Assembly: GCA_026874595.1 (NCBI GenBank)
Contig: CM049315.1
Coordinates: forward strand, 38,892,164-38,956,163
Source of the DNA: Sipunculus nudus
Taxonomy: Eukaryota; Annelida; Sipuncula; Golfingiida; Sipunculidae
Direction of reading: 5' to 3'
Length of the DNA: 64,000 nt
A program made the position numbers and the translations under genes. Of the stretch, positions 12,521-26,635 are shown one piece after another. Each line of letters begins with the position of its first letter. Within the stretch, counting starts at the first letter, position 1. Under the pieces are notes generated by a model, which saw nothing but the letters and a program-made list of their open reading frames with translations, was not told the origin of the DNA and ran no database searches.

Positions 12521-12595
<75 letters not shown>
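12521..12595. repeat. (TA)n microsatellite
   Basis: About 75 bp of pure TA dinucleotides. Confidence 0.97.
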
Positions 12596-12597
<2 letters not shown>

Positions 12598-12769
12598 AAT
12601 TCACGTGCGAGTTTTCGTCTCGTACATATGTCGAACACATATCGAGGGCGTGTCGCCTTATTGAATTAATAATCGCCTAATATCTGCTCCACATGTAGCA
12701 AGTTTGCACTTCACTTCAACATTCGTACCAGTTTGTAAATGTCGGAAAGGAGGGGAGGGGGTGTGTGGA

Positions 12770-15428
<2,659 letters not shown>

Positions 15429-15570
15429 TCTTAAATGCATATTCCGCTGAGAACTAAACCCTCGGCAACGTAGTCTGTCTGTTTTCATGGTCCTTCTGTT
15501 ATCAATCCCGATTATATTATAGCAGTTTGCTCGGCTGAAAAGATATTAAAATATACATTAAAATATATAT

Positions 15571-15644
<74 letters not shown>

Positions 15645-16499
15645 TGTTTTCATTAAGGCAGAGAAACTACACTAAGGCTGGATGTATTTTATATGTATTA
15701 TGTTACGGAACCTAATATCAACAGATCACGTATGCGTGATGAACATACATTTTGTCAAGGAGATAAAAAAAATCAGATTCCGTAAAACTAGGCAGCGTGA
15801 AATGTCTAGGGGAATGAATAAAGTCAGTGTTTTTTTTTGTTAAAAATAACTATAATTTATTCTTAAAACAACCCTAACAATACTATACACTAAATCAATA
15901 CAATTATACAGTAAAACAGCGGTATAGCAACAAGTCAATACAATCACACAGAAAGATAATGGTACAGTACCTGGATACCAATACCGTCACCACGATAAGT
16001 CCTTTAGATGTAAACTCTCTGAGTATGACAGTCTAGTGGAAAGTTCTTGCAACAACACAGAAAGTAAACAGAAGTCCAAATGCATAAAATCCAGGAGAAA
16101 GTCTTTGAAAATGTATAATTGCCGCATTCGTCGGATAAGGTCTTAGAATCTGACACACGCTTCTGCGTCCACTGGAATCTGCTCTGCTGTCTGCCCTCTG
16201 GTTCTAAAAAACAGCCCCTTTATATACCTTTACACCCCAAGCTGGGAATTTTCCACTTCTCGAACAGTCTATAAGGTCTTGCACAACACGCGTTTCAGGA
16301 ATTTTCCAGAAAGAAATAGCCGTGTGTCTCTACACACCAGGCTCATCACGTGACCCACGCCCAGACGTGAAAGCTCAAGGCTCACATGACAACGAGAGTC
16401 CAACCAGTACGGATTAAACATAAAATGTAACAACAACACGAGTTACGCCCGTGTCACAAATTACGCCCGTGTCACACAATAAAATGAGCACCTGTAACA
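15429..16499. repeat. Tandem segmental duplication, unit 1 (flank plus LTR copy A)
   Basis: Unit 1 consists of about 110 bp of unique sequence (landmark CCTCGGCAACGTAGTCT), a (TA)n tract at about 15574-15634, a 65-bp spacer (TTTTCATTAAGGC...GGATG) and a complete LTR. The same order of pieces starts again at 16500, directly after the last base of this LTR. Unit 2 carries roughly 130 bp not present in unit 1 between the unique part and the TA tract. Confidence 0.85.
15701..16499 (-). mobile_element. Solo LTR, copy A of the gypsy family
   Basis: About 799 bp bounded by TGTTAC...GTAACA and clearly homologous along its length to the LTRs at 16892-17739 and 22439-23243. No internal domain is attached, because the 3' base is followed at once by unit 2 of the tandem duplication. 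Orientation is taken from the full element, whose genes read on the minus strand. Confidence 0.85.
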
Positions 16500-16782
16500 T
16501 CTTAAATTCATATTTCGCTGAGAATTAGACCCTCGGCAACGTAGTCTTTCTGTTTTCATGGTCCTTCTGTTCTCAATCCCGATTATATTATAGCAATTTG
16601 CTCGGCTGAAAAGATAAGAAGGAAGAACGGAAAAATTCTCTGAAAAGAAAAATCGTAAAACACTTTATTTCTCTGATTTAACAGTTAACTGATATGACCT
16701 GAATTTTGAATTATTTATATCTTAACAGAGAAAAAAAAAAATTCACCAAAAAGTAACAAAACCTTTGCAGTACTTAACATTA

Positions 16783-16819
<37 letters not shown>

Positions 16820-17739
16820 TATATTATATTATATATTGTTTTCATTAAGGCGAGAAACTGCACTAAGGCTGGATGCATTTTATATGTATTATGTTACGGA
16901 ACCTAATATCAACAGATCACGTATGCGTGATGAACATAAATTTTGTCAAGGAGATAAAAAAAAAATCAGATTCTGTAACATTAGGCAGCGTGGAAAGTCT
17001 AGGGGAATGAATAAAGAAGTCAGTGGCTTTCTTGTTAACAAATAACTATAATTTATTCTAAAAACAACCCTAACATTACAATACACTAAATCAATACAAT
17101 TACACAATATAACAGGGATATAAAAACAAATCAATATAATCACACAGTAAAATAAAGACAAAGTGCACAGTACCTGGATACCACCACACTCACACCGATA
17201 AGTCCTTTTAAATGTATATGCCGGATGAAAAGTCCACACAAATCCTCTCGGAGAATAACAGTCCAATGTAAAGCTCTTGTAACAATCCAGAAAGTAAACT
17301 TGAGGCAGGCAGCATTGAATTGTATAGAGTTAGTAATAGTAGACTCCCTGAAATTACTGGATAATCGGACAGGTCCCACAACCTGACCTACACACGTCTG
17401 TGTCCGCTGAAATCTTCTCTCACATCTCTCTCGGCTCTAAAGCACAGCCCCTTTATATAACTTTTAACCCCAAGCCAAGAATTTTCCACTTCTCGAACAG
17501 TCTAAATAATCCAACACAACACACAGAAACACGCGTTACAGGAATGATCTAGAAAACATCGCTGTGTCTCTACATACCAGGTCGCACACGTGAGCTCGAC
17601 CAGGCGAGAAAGGCTAAACTAGCATGACAACGAGAGTTCAACCAGTACGGATTAAACCGAGAATGCAATACGCGGCCAGACACGGGCGCTACGGCACGAG
17701 TTACGCCCGTGTCACACAAAGAAAAGGGCATCTGTAACA
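16500..17739. repeat. Tandem segmental duplication, unit 2 (flank plus LTR copy B)
   Basis: Repeats the order of unit 1: CCTCGGCAACGTAGTCT block, TA tract (about 16783-16820), TTTTCATTAAGGC spacer, LTR. The LTR of this unit is the 3' LTR of the full element that follows. Confidence 0.85.
16892..17739 (-). repeat. 3' LTR (copy B) of the gypsy-class element
   Basis: About 848 bp with TGTTAC...GTAACA ends. On the minus strand a TATATAAAGG box (plus about 17450-17461) and an AATAAA (plus about 17052-17057) are present, giving a plausible U3-R-U5 layout. Confidence 0.88.
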
Positions 17740-17752
17740 CTCCCCTTCCTGT
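17740..17752 (-). other. Polypurine tract
   Basis: Reading the minus strand, AGGAAGGGGAG lies immediately before the TGTTACAG start of the 3' LTR. That is the expected site and composition for the plus-strand primer. Confidence 0.8.
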
Positions 17753-18054
17753 AAGAAAAAAGAAAGTTTTCTCAAAACTTTCTTTTTGCGATCACAATCA
17801 CCAAATTATTACAACATCGCAAAAATCATCTTATTTACAACATTACATAAACATCTCGTTTACAACATTTCATAAACATCTCGATAAACAATCAGCAAGT
17901 ACATTGTCTTTCCCACTAATGTATTTGATTTTAAGGTTGTAATCTTGTAAGAACAAACTCCATCTCAACAGTCTTTGATTTTTACCCTTCAACTTGTTCA
18001 TGAACGTCAGGGGATTGTGATCACTGAAGAAAATAATAAGCCTGACTGATGAAG

Positions 18055-18342
18055 TTAAATAACTTTAAAATGTTGCAATGCCAAAATCAAAGCCAAACAT
18101 TCTTTTTCAATAGTGGAGTAGTTTTTCTGGTTTGCATTAAACTTTCTTGAGAAATAACAAATTGGATGATCCATGCCATCATTGCCTTCTTGTAACAACA
18201 CAGCACCAGCAGCAGTATCACTAGCATCTACAGCTATAACTAAAACTGGTGAGCTTTGCAGAATTGCTTTCAAATTCTCAAATGCATTTTCACACTGAAC
18301 ATTCCAAACAAACTTTTGTTTCTTCTTTAACAAATTAGTCAT
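18055..18342 (-). pseudogene. RNase H domain of the gypsy-class element
   Basis: The frame contains VIAVDASDTAAGAVLLQ, the first catalytic Asp block of gypsy RNase H, then ICYFSRKFNANQKNYSTIEKE with the conserved Glu, and ends in LALILALQHFK. It follows the RT region with a break between the frames, and the downstream connection domain is truncated. Confidence 0.9.
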
Positions 18343-19300
18343 AGATTAAGCTACAATAGAAAAATTTGGACAAAACTTCCTGTAGTATCTAACCATACCA
18401 AGAACACGCATTATTTGCGTTTTTTTTTTCTTGGCCTAGGAAATGCAGAAATAGCACTTATCTTTGCGTCAACAGGTTTTACCTGACCCTGCCCTATAAT
18501 ATGACCCAAAAATGTTACCTGTGCATGACAAAACTCAGATTTTACTAAGTTGACGGTCAGACGTCCTTCACTGTGTCTTTCGAAGAGGTCGCGAAAAATA
18601 TGTAGATGTTTCTCCCAGGTGTCGCTTTACACGATAAGGTCATCAATATATGCGTCGCAGCCCTGAAAGTCCTTGACAACCATATGGATGAGGCGCTGGA
18701 ACGTGGCTGGCGAGTTCTTCATGCCAGACGGCATAACTTTATACTGGTACAATCCTTGCAGCGTCACAAATGCGGACACTTCTTTCGCTTGTTCTGTCAG
18801 CGGAACTTGCCAGAATCCTTTGGCAAGTAAAACTTGGAGACATATCTGGAGTTACCGACTCTATCCATACAATCATCGCTCCTCGGAATCGGAAACGTGT
18901 CAGTTTGGTGACAGACTTTAGTTTTCGATAATCTGTGCACATACGGTAAATTCCATCAGGTTTTGGCATAAGAATACATGGTGAACTCCAGTTACTGTTA
19001 CTAGGTTCAATAAAATCATTGTCCAGTAAAAATTGAATCTCATCCTGTAGATACTTTTGCTTTTCTGGATTCAGTCTATAAGGATGTTGCTTGACTGCGC
19101 TTGCCTCGCCACCATCGACGTCATGGCACAATATGTTAGTTCGCGTTGGGCTGCACTAAACAAATGCTTATAATTCCGCAGCAGGTTCTTAAGGTCTTGT
19201 TGTTGTTGTGCGGTAAGGTGTGACAGTTTGGCATTCCAGGTTGGTAAGCACGTCTGAGTTTTTTTATTGGTACTGTACCACACTGAATGTCTACATCACA
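18343..19300 (-). pseudogene. Reverse transcriptase domain of the gypsy-class element
   Basis: Several frames share the domain. The N-terminal linker (SHLTAQQQQDLKNLLRNYKH) is followed by the fingers motif (DNDFIEPSNSNWSSPCILMPKPDG) and MCTDYRKLKS. The catalytic box YIDD is intact at plus 18639-18650. The family reads RNA into cDNA during retrotransposition. Stops and shifts between these blocks show the copy is dead. Its position downstream of integrase is the notable feature. Confidence 0.9.
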
Positions 19301-19414
19301 CTTACAATCAGTATCTACATTAACTGGGTCATGGTCAGTGTTTACACAATTAACAGCAGTAACATTATGTGCAACGTCTGATGTGCTATTTCTGTCATAA
19401 TATGGTTTCAACAT

Positions 19415-20452
19415 GTTAACATGGCACAGTTGTTTCTATTAACGCCTATCTGGTGTCAACAGTATGTAATTTAAATCACTTACTTTTTTGTCAACAATGT
19501 AAGGACCAAAATACCTAGCTTGCAGAGGTCTGCCAGGGATGGGAAGTAAGGCAAGGACCTTTTCACCAGGCTCAAACGTCCTACTTACAGTGTGTTTGTC
19601 ATACTTTGTTTTCATTTTACTTTGTGCAGAGTTTAGATTTGACTTTGCAATCTCACAAGCATTGTATAGTTTAGTGCGAAAGTCTGAGACATACTGCAGT
19701 AAACTAAGAGAATCAGGATTTTCACACAAGAGTTTTTCTTTAAGCAGTTTCAATGGAAGTTCAGTTGGCTGTCCATGTCCGAAAACTAGTTCAAAGGGAC
19801 CGAAACCTATATACGGACTCTTGAAAGGATCCTCTGACAGCAAACAGCAATAGGTGGATTCCTTTATCCCAGTCTTTCTGTGTGTCAGATCATGTTTTTA
19901 ATGTCTGGTGAAACGGCTCGAGGGCGCCCTGACTTTCAGAATGGCATTGCGGACTGTACTGTTTTATGCCTAGCTGAAGGATAACTTTTTGGAATAAGCC
20001 AGACATAAAATTAGACCCTTGTTCAGACTGGACGGATTTTGGTAATCCAAAAGTTGTAAAAATCTTGGTCAGAGCTTCGACAACACTTTTGGCCGTAATT
20101 TTGCGCAATGCTATTGCCTCAGGAAACCTGGTAGATGCGCACATAATTGTCAGCAAGTATTCATGTCCAGATATTGTTTGGGCAGTGGTCCAACACAATC
20201 AACAATAATCCTACCTAATGGTTCCACGAAAGCAGGAATAGGCCTAAGTGGGGCCTAAGGAGGATTCTATTTGGGCTTGCCTACAATCTGGCATGTATGG
20301 CATGATTTACAATATTGTACAACATCTTTTCTGAGGTTAGGCCGATAGAAGTGTGTACTAACTTTCTGATAAGTTTTATTTATACCTAAATGGCCAGACC
20401 AAGGAGCCTCATGTGCCATGCTTAGAATTTCATTGCGAAAGCTTTTGGGCAT
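19415..20452 (-). pseudogene. Integrase of the gypsy-class element
   Basis: An H2C2 zinc-binding module (HEAPWSGHLG...CKSCHTC) lies at 20267-20452. A DDE-type core with the ISGHEYLL and FGLPKSVQSEQGSNF blocks lies at 19890-20198, and a GPY/F-like C-terminal part (ARYFGPYIV) at 19439-19843. The frame then leads into LCHVNMLKPYY. The second catalytic position is Glu rather than the usual Asp (SEQGSNF against S/T-DQG-NF), and the block near the third residue has Pro where Arg is usual (EPFHQTLK). Frame breaks separate the modules. It would have joined element cDNA to host DNA. Confidence 0.9.
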
Positions 20453-20775
20453 TACTATTTAATGTTTGATGGCCCACTCATCATCAGCGCACACATCAGG
20501 TGGTCGCCATTTACGCATAAGCACTCCATTTTAATATAGAAATAAACTGGGTTCTGTGACAGTTCATCTTTAGAAACTGCCCTGGGAAACAAACATGAAA
20601 TATCAGGGTCCTTATGCTGTTCCGCGTTTAGGTCTGACCTTGAGAATGCTGCATCCTGTACGGGCGATTCGTTAGACGAGTCACTTGTGACTCCCAGAGT
20701 GTTAATATCTGGACTATTATCCTCATGTGTGCTTTCCTTGGCCATAGATCTAGTTACAGCACATGAAGGATACAA
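20453..20775 (-). pseudogene. Protease-integrase linker region
   Basis: An acidic, Ser-rich open frame (VTRSMAKE, DDNS-type sequence) joins protease to integrase in the polyprotein order. No catalytic motif of its own. Confidence 0.6.
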
Positions 20776-21170
20776 ACCAGGAATTTCCTGACTTTCCGGT
20801 CAGTGTCCTGATCAAGTGACGGCTTTTCTGTCACTATTGGTACAGGCTGTACTTTGTCATTTGCAACATCATTGCCTAGAAGCAACTGAATTCCCTCAAA
20901 GGGTACAGTAGTTCTTATGCCCACAGTAATATTCCCAGAAATCAAATCTGACTTTAAATGTATACTATGAAGCGGAAATGAAGTGTGCTTGTCTGAAAAC
21001 ACACCATTACCAAGTGCATGTGCACCAGTAAAAGACCTATTAGAAAATGGCAAAGTGTTTGCTAACATGAGAGTCTGGCCTGAACCAGTGTCCCTCAAAA
21101 TTCTAATAGGGGTAGAATCTGAAAAAATCACTTGAAAGTGATACAAACTCATCATGTATGAATGTCTCAA
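20754..21170 (-). pseudogene. Aspartic protease of the gypsy-class element
   Basis: The active-site block RDTGSGQTLM is read at plus 21081-21092, and the flap-distal block reads LLLGNDVAN. This retropepsin-like fold matures the Gag-Pol polyprotein. Its frame is offset from the neighbouring gag frame. Confidence 0.85.
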
Positions 21171-21255
21171 ATAACTCCATTTCAGAGTCAGGAGAGGAAT
21201 CTACTACCTAGAACTACCTACTACCTAGAACTACAAAGAACTGACATTGACAGTG

Positions 21256-22270
21256 TCAGTCATAAATTTTTTTTTCAGAGTTATTTAAGGAATCTATATC
21301 CTTTTTATCATCAAACTCCTCATGGGAGTCAACAGAGGAATTCTCCTCAGCAGAAATACACTTCTGTTTGTCATAAGAGGACCTGGCCTCCTCGCAGGAG
21401 TCTTGAAAGGACCTAGCCTTATTAAATTCCTCGCAGGAATCAACTGAGGGCTTTACCCCGCAAGCCACGGACTCTTCTTTGGATTCAGACGGCACTTGGG
21501 CCTCCGTAGCATCAAACTCTTTATTAGAGTCAATAAAGGAGTTGTGCCCCTTACTTACATGAAAAGAGCCTGGCTCTTCTACTATGCTATGCATAGACTT
21601 TGAAACAAAACCAGAAGGTTTGCTATTTGGTTTATTCGCAAGTTTCCAGCAGTCAGATATTAGATGACCTTCTTTCTTGCAGTAATTACAGATTTTCTTT
21701 GAAAATGGCTGGCCTTTGTTAGACTTAAACACAGTGGACATGGACTGAGCTACGTGTAGGAATGGACTTTGCTGAACTATCAGGACTGCTAGTACCGGGT
21801 GATTGCGCTTTAAACTTCTTTTGACCATACTGATTTACATTCTTGTTTGTGAATGAGTAGTTTGATTTGCTAGTAACGGACATTTTGTGTGTTAATGAAT
21901 AATCATCAGCTAATTGAGCAGCAATGTCAAGTGTTTCAATACTTTTCTCATCAAAAAATGTTCTAACATCTGCGTTAATGCAGCGCTTAAACTCTTCAAG
22001 CAAAATCAACTGGCGCAAATTGTCATAATCTTTCATTAAATTTTTAGAACTACACCAGCGATCAAACAACTGCTCTTTTGTCCTAGCAAATTCAACCTTT
22101 GCTGACTAGATCTTGCATGATTTTAGCAAAGATTTCAGGCTTTCTCAAAGCTTTTTTTTCACACTTAGCCCTAAGTGTTGTCCCAAACGCAACGACTGTT
22201 CCTTTGTCAACTGTTCAAGTTGATCAGGGTCGGGATCGTCAACAAATGTCTCAGGTTTGAAATCTGCCAT
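21256..22270 (-). pseudogene. Gag of the gypsy-class element
   Basis: A start codon at 22270 opens MADFKPETFVDD. After at least one break, the capsid-like block reads MFDRWCSSKNLMKDYDNLRQ at 22069. The C-terminal part carries one CCHC zinc knuckle (CNYCKKEGHLISDC, C-X2-C-X4-H-X4-C, plus 21649-21690). An acidic tail follows with repeated SCEEFNKA/SHEEFDDK-type units. Frames are offset near 21725-21830. Gag forms the particle and binds RNA through the knuckle. Confidence 0.85.
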
Positions 22271-22417
22271 GTTAAGATGTTAAAACAATATAAAAAAACC
22301 ACTGAGATAAATCCTGTAAACAATGTATTGTTAACAATATGTAATCTTGTAAACAATGTATTATAAAACAATGTGTCTAGGTCAAGGCCCAATTAATTTT
22401 CAAAACTATTTAGCCTA

Positions 22418-22432
22418 CCGGACGAGCCCACA
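22418..22432 (-). other. Primer binding site, tRNA-Pro type
   Basis: Six bases inside the 5' LTR, the minus strand reads TGTGGGCTCGTCCGG. This differs by one base from the complement of the 3' end of tRNA-Pro (TGGGGGCTCGTCCGG), the primer used by several retroelements. Confidence 0.8.
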
Positions 22433-22438
22433 ATTTTA

Positions 22439-23243
22439 TGTTAAGGAACCTAATATCAACAGATCATGTATGCGTGATGAACATACATTTTTTCAAGGAG
22501 ATAAAAAAAATCAGATTCTGTAACACTAGGCAGCGTGAAATGTCTAGGGGAATGAAAAAATAATACAGTGGTTTTTGTTAACAAATATCTATAATTTATT
22601 CTTAAAATAACCTTGTCATTACAATACACTAAATCAATACAATTACACAATATTTCAGCGATATAACAACAAATCAATACAATCACACAGTAAAATAAAC
22701 AAAGTGCACAGTACCACCAGCGTCACAACGATAAGTCCTATTAAATATATATGCCGGATGAAAAGTCCGCACAATGTAAAGCTCTTGTAATAATCCAGAA
22801 AGTAAACTTGAGGCAGGCAGCATTAAATTGTATAGAGTTAGTAATAGTAGACTCCCTGAAATTACTGGATAATCGGACACAAACTGACATACACACGGCT
22901 GTGTCCGCTGGAATCATCTCTCACATCTCTCTCGGCTCTAAAACACAGCCTCTTTATATAACTTTTCACCCAAAGCCGAGAATTTTCCACTTCTCGAACA
23001 GTCTCAAGAATCCAACACAATACACATTCAGCATGCGTTACCAGAATCACCTAGAAAAACATCGCTGTGCCTCTACATACCAGAGTGCACACGTTAGCTC
23101 GACCAGGCGAGAAATCCCCAACCTAGCATGACAACGAGAGTTCAACCAGTACGGATTAAACCGAGAATGCAATAAGCGGCCAGACACGGGCGCTACAACA
23201 CGAGTTACGCCCGTGTCACACAAATAAATGGGCACCTGTAACA
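22439..23243 (-). repeat. 5' LTR (copy D) of the gypsy-class element
   Basis: About 805 bp. Its inner end reads TGTTAAGG instead of TGTTACGG and its outer end is TGTAACA. Compared with copy B it has scattered substitutions and indels, indicating appreciable age since insertion. Confidence 0.88.
22952..22962 (-). promoter_or_regulatory. TATA box of the 5' LTR
   Basis: The minus strand reads TATATAAAGAGG. The same box is kept at the matching place in LTR copies A and B. Confidence 0.55.
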
Positions 23244-23244
23244 A

Positions 23245-23312
23245 TATTTATATATATATATTTATATATATATATATATGTGTATATATATACATTGTGT
23301 GTATATATATAC

Positions 23313-23368
<56 letters not shown>
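23245..23368. repeat. Interrupted (TA)n tract
   Basis: TA dinucleotides with TGTG interruptions start immediately after the last base of the gypsy-class element. Confidence 0.95.
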
Positions 23369-23369
<1 letters not shown>

Positions 23370-23912
23370 GACGAACGACTCGAGTGTATACGAACAGTTC
23401 ATTTAACACCGATATCAGATATACGCGCAGATAAGAATATTATTACCTCCTTATAATTTCTGCATGCATTGTTCCTCGTCTGTATATTTTTGTTATTATG
23501 GTGTAATTCTGAGACTTGGGGTTATGGTTGAACCCTTACTTTTACTTTTAACTGTTTTTTATAAGTTTCTTAAACATATAAATATGTATATTGGATTACT
23601 TGTTTAACTGAGTATGACACACACACACACATATATATATATAAACAAACTTTGCCGACGCGAAAGTGTCACGGGAGTTCATCCAAAATTACTGCCCAAA
23701 CCCTGATGCATATTAGGCCGATATTTGTCGTGCGACGTTTATCGACATCGCTCCATATAAATTATATATAAATTACATATAATATTGGATCCGGCCAGTA
23801 GGGACTTCTCACATTGGCCCCATGTTTCGATTTTTATAAATTCTACGAAATGTGCGAACATCGGGCGGAACTGTACTCAGATCTTTTCCCGCCATTTTGC
23901 GGGATCTCATGA

Positions 23913-23913
<1 letters not shown>
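23369..23913. other. Non-coding
   Basis: No gene seen. A short (CA)n(TA)n run lies at about 23620-23642. Confidence 0.5.

Positions 23914-24009
<96 letters not shown>
23914..24009. repeat. Compound (AT)n(AG)n microsatellite
   Basis: About 65 bp of AT dinucleotides then about 30 bp of AG dinucleotides. Confidence 0.97.
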
Positions 24010-24011
<2 letters not shown>

Positions 24012-24156
24012 TGGAACTAGAATACATGTACACAGAAAAGTCGGTTTATTGCGGAAGGGACGTCAGAGAGATTTTCTGTCGGCACGGCGACTTAAATTTG
24101 CATGTATCAGGGAGAACTGATAGCCTTATATGGTGTGCGGCATGTATTAAATAGTA

Positions 24157-25753
24157 CTAGCTGCACCCGTGGAAAATCCACGGCTCTATCTGATGCATAT
24201 TTTTGTAATGAGCTGATAGGAAGTAACCGACATATATTTTAATGTTTCTGCAGGAACTTTTGTCATGTGTTTCACTTCTCCAGAAACTCCCTCCCCCAAA
24301 ATTTCAACAAAGAAGGAAAACATTTTCTATTCCAGAAATCTCACCAAAAAAAAAAAAAAATTTTGGAACGACAAGTGAAGCATAAACAGGGTGTACGAAT
24401 TTTAAGTGAGAATTTTTTTTCCGATAATCAACGTAGGTCCGTCAGCTTCATTCCTTGGGAAATATCGTAGATTTAACGATTGTTTAAAGAAGCATTCTAT
24501 CGTGAAATTACACGAAAGATGCTATGTATTATTTGAAGCTCAGGCGACATCGTGAAACACGATGTTTATTCAGTGAAATCGGTTGAGGGTATAGTCTAAG
24601 GCATGTTAACAGACACATGCGCAATTTGTATACACATGCGTATGTCGTTGAAGTCTCTTGTACGGGAAACGTATAGCTGCCAATGTGAAAGAGATTGGCC
24701 CAGAAAAATATATTCCAACAGTATTAAATTTTTGGTTTAAGTACTGTAAATTGTCATGGAATAAGCAGCTCCCAGATAAAAAGAAAACAGGTTGATATAT
24801 TTTGATGAAAGCATTTAGCAAAAAAAAAAAAAACAAAACAATTCAGCCTTGGTTCGTAGCATTGTCTTTCAGCAAATTAACGCAAAATGTAATATACAGA
24901 TTTTGCTGATAATTTGTTGGGGGGGTAGAGTAAAACTGCATACGTAATCCATTACATTTTTGGATTTCATCGGAATCACCATAATTTTTTAAAGTGCCAT
25001 AATCACAATTCCACAAAGGAATAATTATAAGGGGCTATTCCTTTGTTCCCGAGTATTAATTTTGTATGCAGTTAATCTGCCACTCGCCTGGTGAACCCGT
25101 GTTTTTGAACCATGACAATGTTTACATGCAACGTGCAAGTATGAACGAACGACTGATTAGTAGATTCTGGCAGGGGTTTCAAAGTCCGCAAGCGATTGAG
25201 GACCCTTAGAAGTGTGTGCAATCCCCTGGGCTTCCTTTTGAAAAAAAAAACTTTTCAAACAACCCATAGATCTGCCGAACTATGAAAACCATGCTCATCA
25301 TTGAAAGATACTTCTGAATGTATAAAAATCAACATACCTGTAAACCTATAAAACTGTGATCGTGTAAAGGGTCTCAGCTCTCTGTGTCCACTCAACGGAA
25401 AAGTGCTCTCTATTAAAAGATTCATGTGAATATGCATTCCGCGCTTGAATTTAAAATCTGTACTTCCTTTTGACAGAGTAAAATTCCTTAACAGGCGATA
25501 TAATGGAACAATGGAAATGGGGTTCAGTGGGGATTACAGGTCGCCTCCTGAAAAAGCGTGACAGGCAAAAATGTTTTGCTAAACATTTGTAGAGGGTTAG
25601 GGTAAAGACACATCAATAGTCCATTTCATTTAGGAGGTAATAGGAATCGCCACAATATATGTTTTCTTATAAACCATTATGCCAATGGACAATACCTTTT
25701 CCCCATGTGGAAGCCATCCATTCGTATTTATTAGTTCTGCCACTCGCAAGGTG
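24157..25753 (-). mobile_element. Helitron-like element, copy 1 (5'-truncated)
   Basis: Reading the minus strand, the 3' end is CCGTGGATTTTCCACGG (7-bp stem), then GTGCAG, then CTAG followed by T. A hairpin a few bases before a CTRR terminus with a T flank is the Helitron 3' signature. The body matches 36608-38285 for about 1.6 kb and then diverges at about 25753. No Rep/helicase coding is seen, so it is non-autonomous. Confidence 0.68.
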
Positions 25754-25837
25754 AACAAATACATAGATTTGCACACGTTTACCTACCATGACGTCGCTTC
25801 GCTTGTTCTTATAAAAGTGTGCAAATACACAGTGGGG

Positions 25838-26040
25838 TCAGGGATCTGCTGTAGCTTGGTGGATAAAGCAGCCGAACGGAAATCGGAAGACCATGGGTTC
25901 GATTCCGATTGGCAGTATACCGAATTGTCTGTGTTTTCTCATTCCATCTCTTTATACAATGAACCAGCATGGCTATTCATCTCTCTCTCTCTCTCTCTCT
26001 CTCTTTGGTTACCGTTCCAGGATAAAAGTGCTCGATACTT
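25838..26040 (+). mobile_element. tRNA-derived SINE
   Basis: The head GTAGCTTGGTGGATAAAGC is an A-box-like sequence. GGTTCGATTCC about 45 bases on is a perfect B box, and between them lies CGGAAATCGGAAGACCATG, typical of tRNA-derived SINE heads. A tRNA-unrelated body and a (CT)n run (about 25980-26004) follow. The arms do not close into a good cloverleaf, so it is not a true tRNA gene. The 3' edge is uncertain. Confidence 0.65.
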
Positions 26041-26109
26041 AAAAGTAGAGCTCCTATAAGTTCACAAAATACATAAAAGCATAACTGTAATTACCCGCAG
26101 GTTTCGTGT

Positions 26110-26119
26110 ATACATATAC

Positions 26120-26165
<46 letters not shown>
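26110..26165. repeat. (TA)n microsatellite flanking LTR copy C
   Basis: TA dinucleotides with TACA interruptions immediately before LTR copy C. A second TA tract lies on its other side at 32339-32359. Confidence 0.95.
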
Positions 26166-26170
<5 letters not shown>

Positions 26171-26618
26171 TGTTACAGAATCTAATAATAACAGATCATA
26201 TAATCGAGATCAGCACAAATTTTGTTACGGAGATAAAAAAAAAATCAGATTCCGCAACACTAGGCAGCGTGAAATGTCTAGGGGTATGAATAAATAGGTC
26301 ATTGGTTTTTTAGTTAACTAATAAAATATTCTTAGAACAATCCTAACATTACAATACACTAAATCAATACAATTACACAGTATAACAATAAAAATGTACA
26401 GTACCAGAGTGTCCGGATCCTAGGCTTTGATTTCTGGATACCGTCACTGTCACAGCTCAACAAGAGTCCTTTAACATCAATAATTAACGTTTATAGTAAT
26501 AATCCAAAGGCAAAATGGAGACAGTCCGTATTAAATCTGTATAAAGTCTGTAAAATATCTGACACCACTGCAATTATCGGCAAGGTCCCAAAACTGACGA
26601 GTACGAACACTCGTGGTA
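26171..26618 (-). mobile_element. LTR copy C, part 1 (split by a transposon)
   Basis: Begins TGTTACAG and follows the other LTR copies base for base with substitutions up to the transposon insertion at 26617-26619. The remainder resumes at 32043. ATAT borders both outer ends of the LTR, compatible with a short target-site duplication in a TA tract. Confidence 0.82.
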
Positions 26619-26635
26619 CACTCTAAAAACTGAGG

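Larger units (their letters stand above)
16892..23243 (-). mobile_element. Degenerate Ty3/gypsy-class LTR retrotransposon with integrase before RT
   Basis: A 6.35-kb element on the minus strand. It has two LTRs of about 805 and 848 bp, a tRNA-Pro-like primer site next to the 5' LTR and a purine-rich tract next to the 3' LTR. From 5' to 3' it carries gag with a CCHC knuckle, protease, integrase with a GPY/F-type end, reverse transcriptase and RNase H. The last two normally precede integrase in gypsy elements. The order seen is the one reported for the Gmr1 group. Every region is interrupted by stops and frameshifts and the LTRs have diverged, so this is an old, inactive copy. Both ends lie against AT-rich repeats, so no clear target-site duplication can be called. 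Confidence 0.9.

Noticed and set aside
19539-19853. Plus-strand frame opposite the integrase
   Set aside because: A shadow of the minus-strand integrase coding sequence, with no motif of its own.
25838-25920. Functional tRNA gene
   Set aside because: A and B boxes are present but the acceptor and anticodon stems do not close, so it fits a SINE head.
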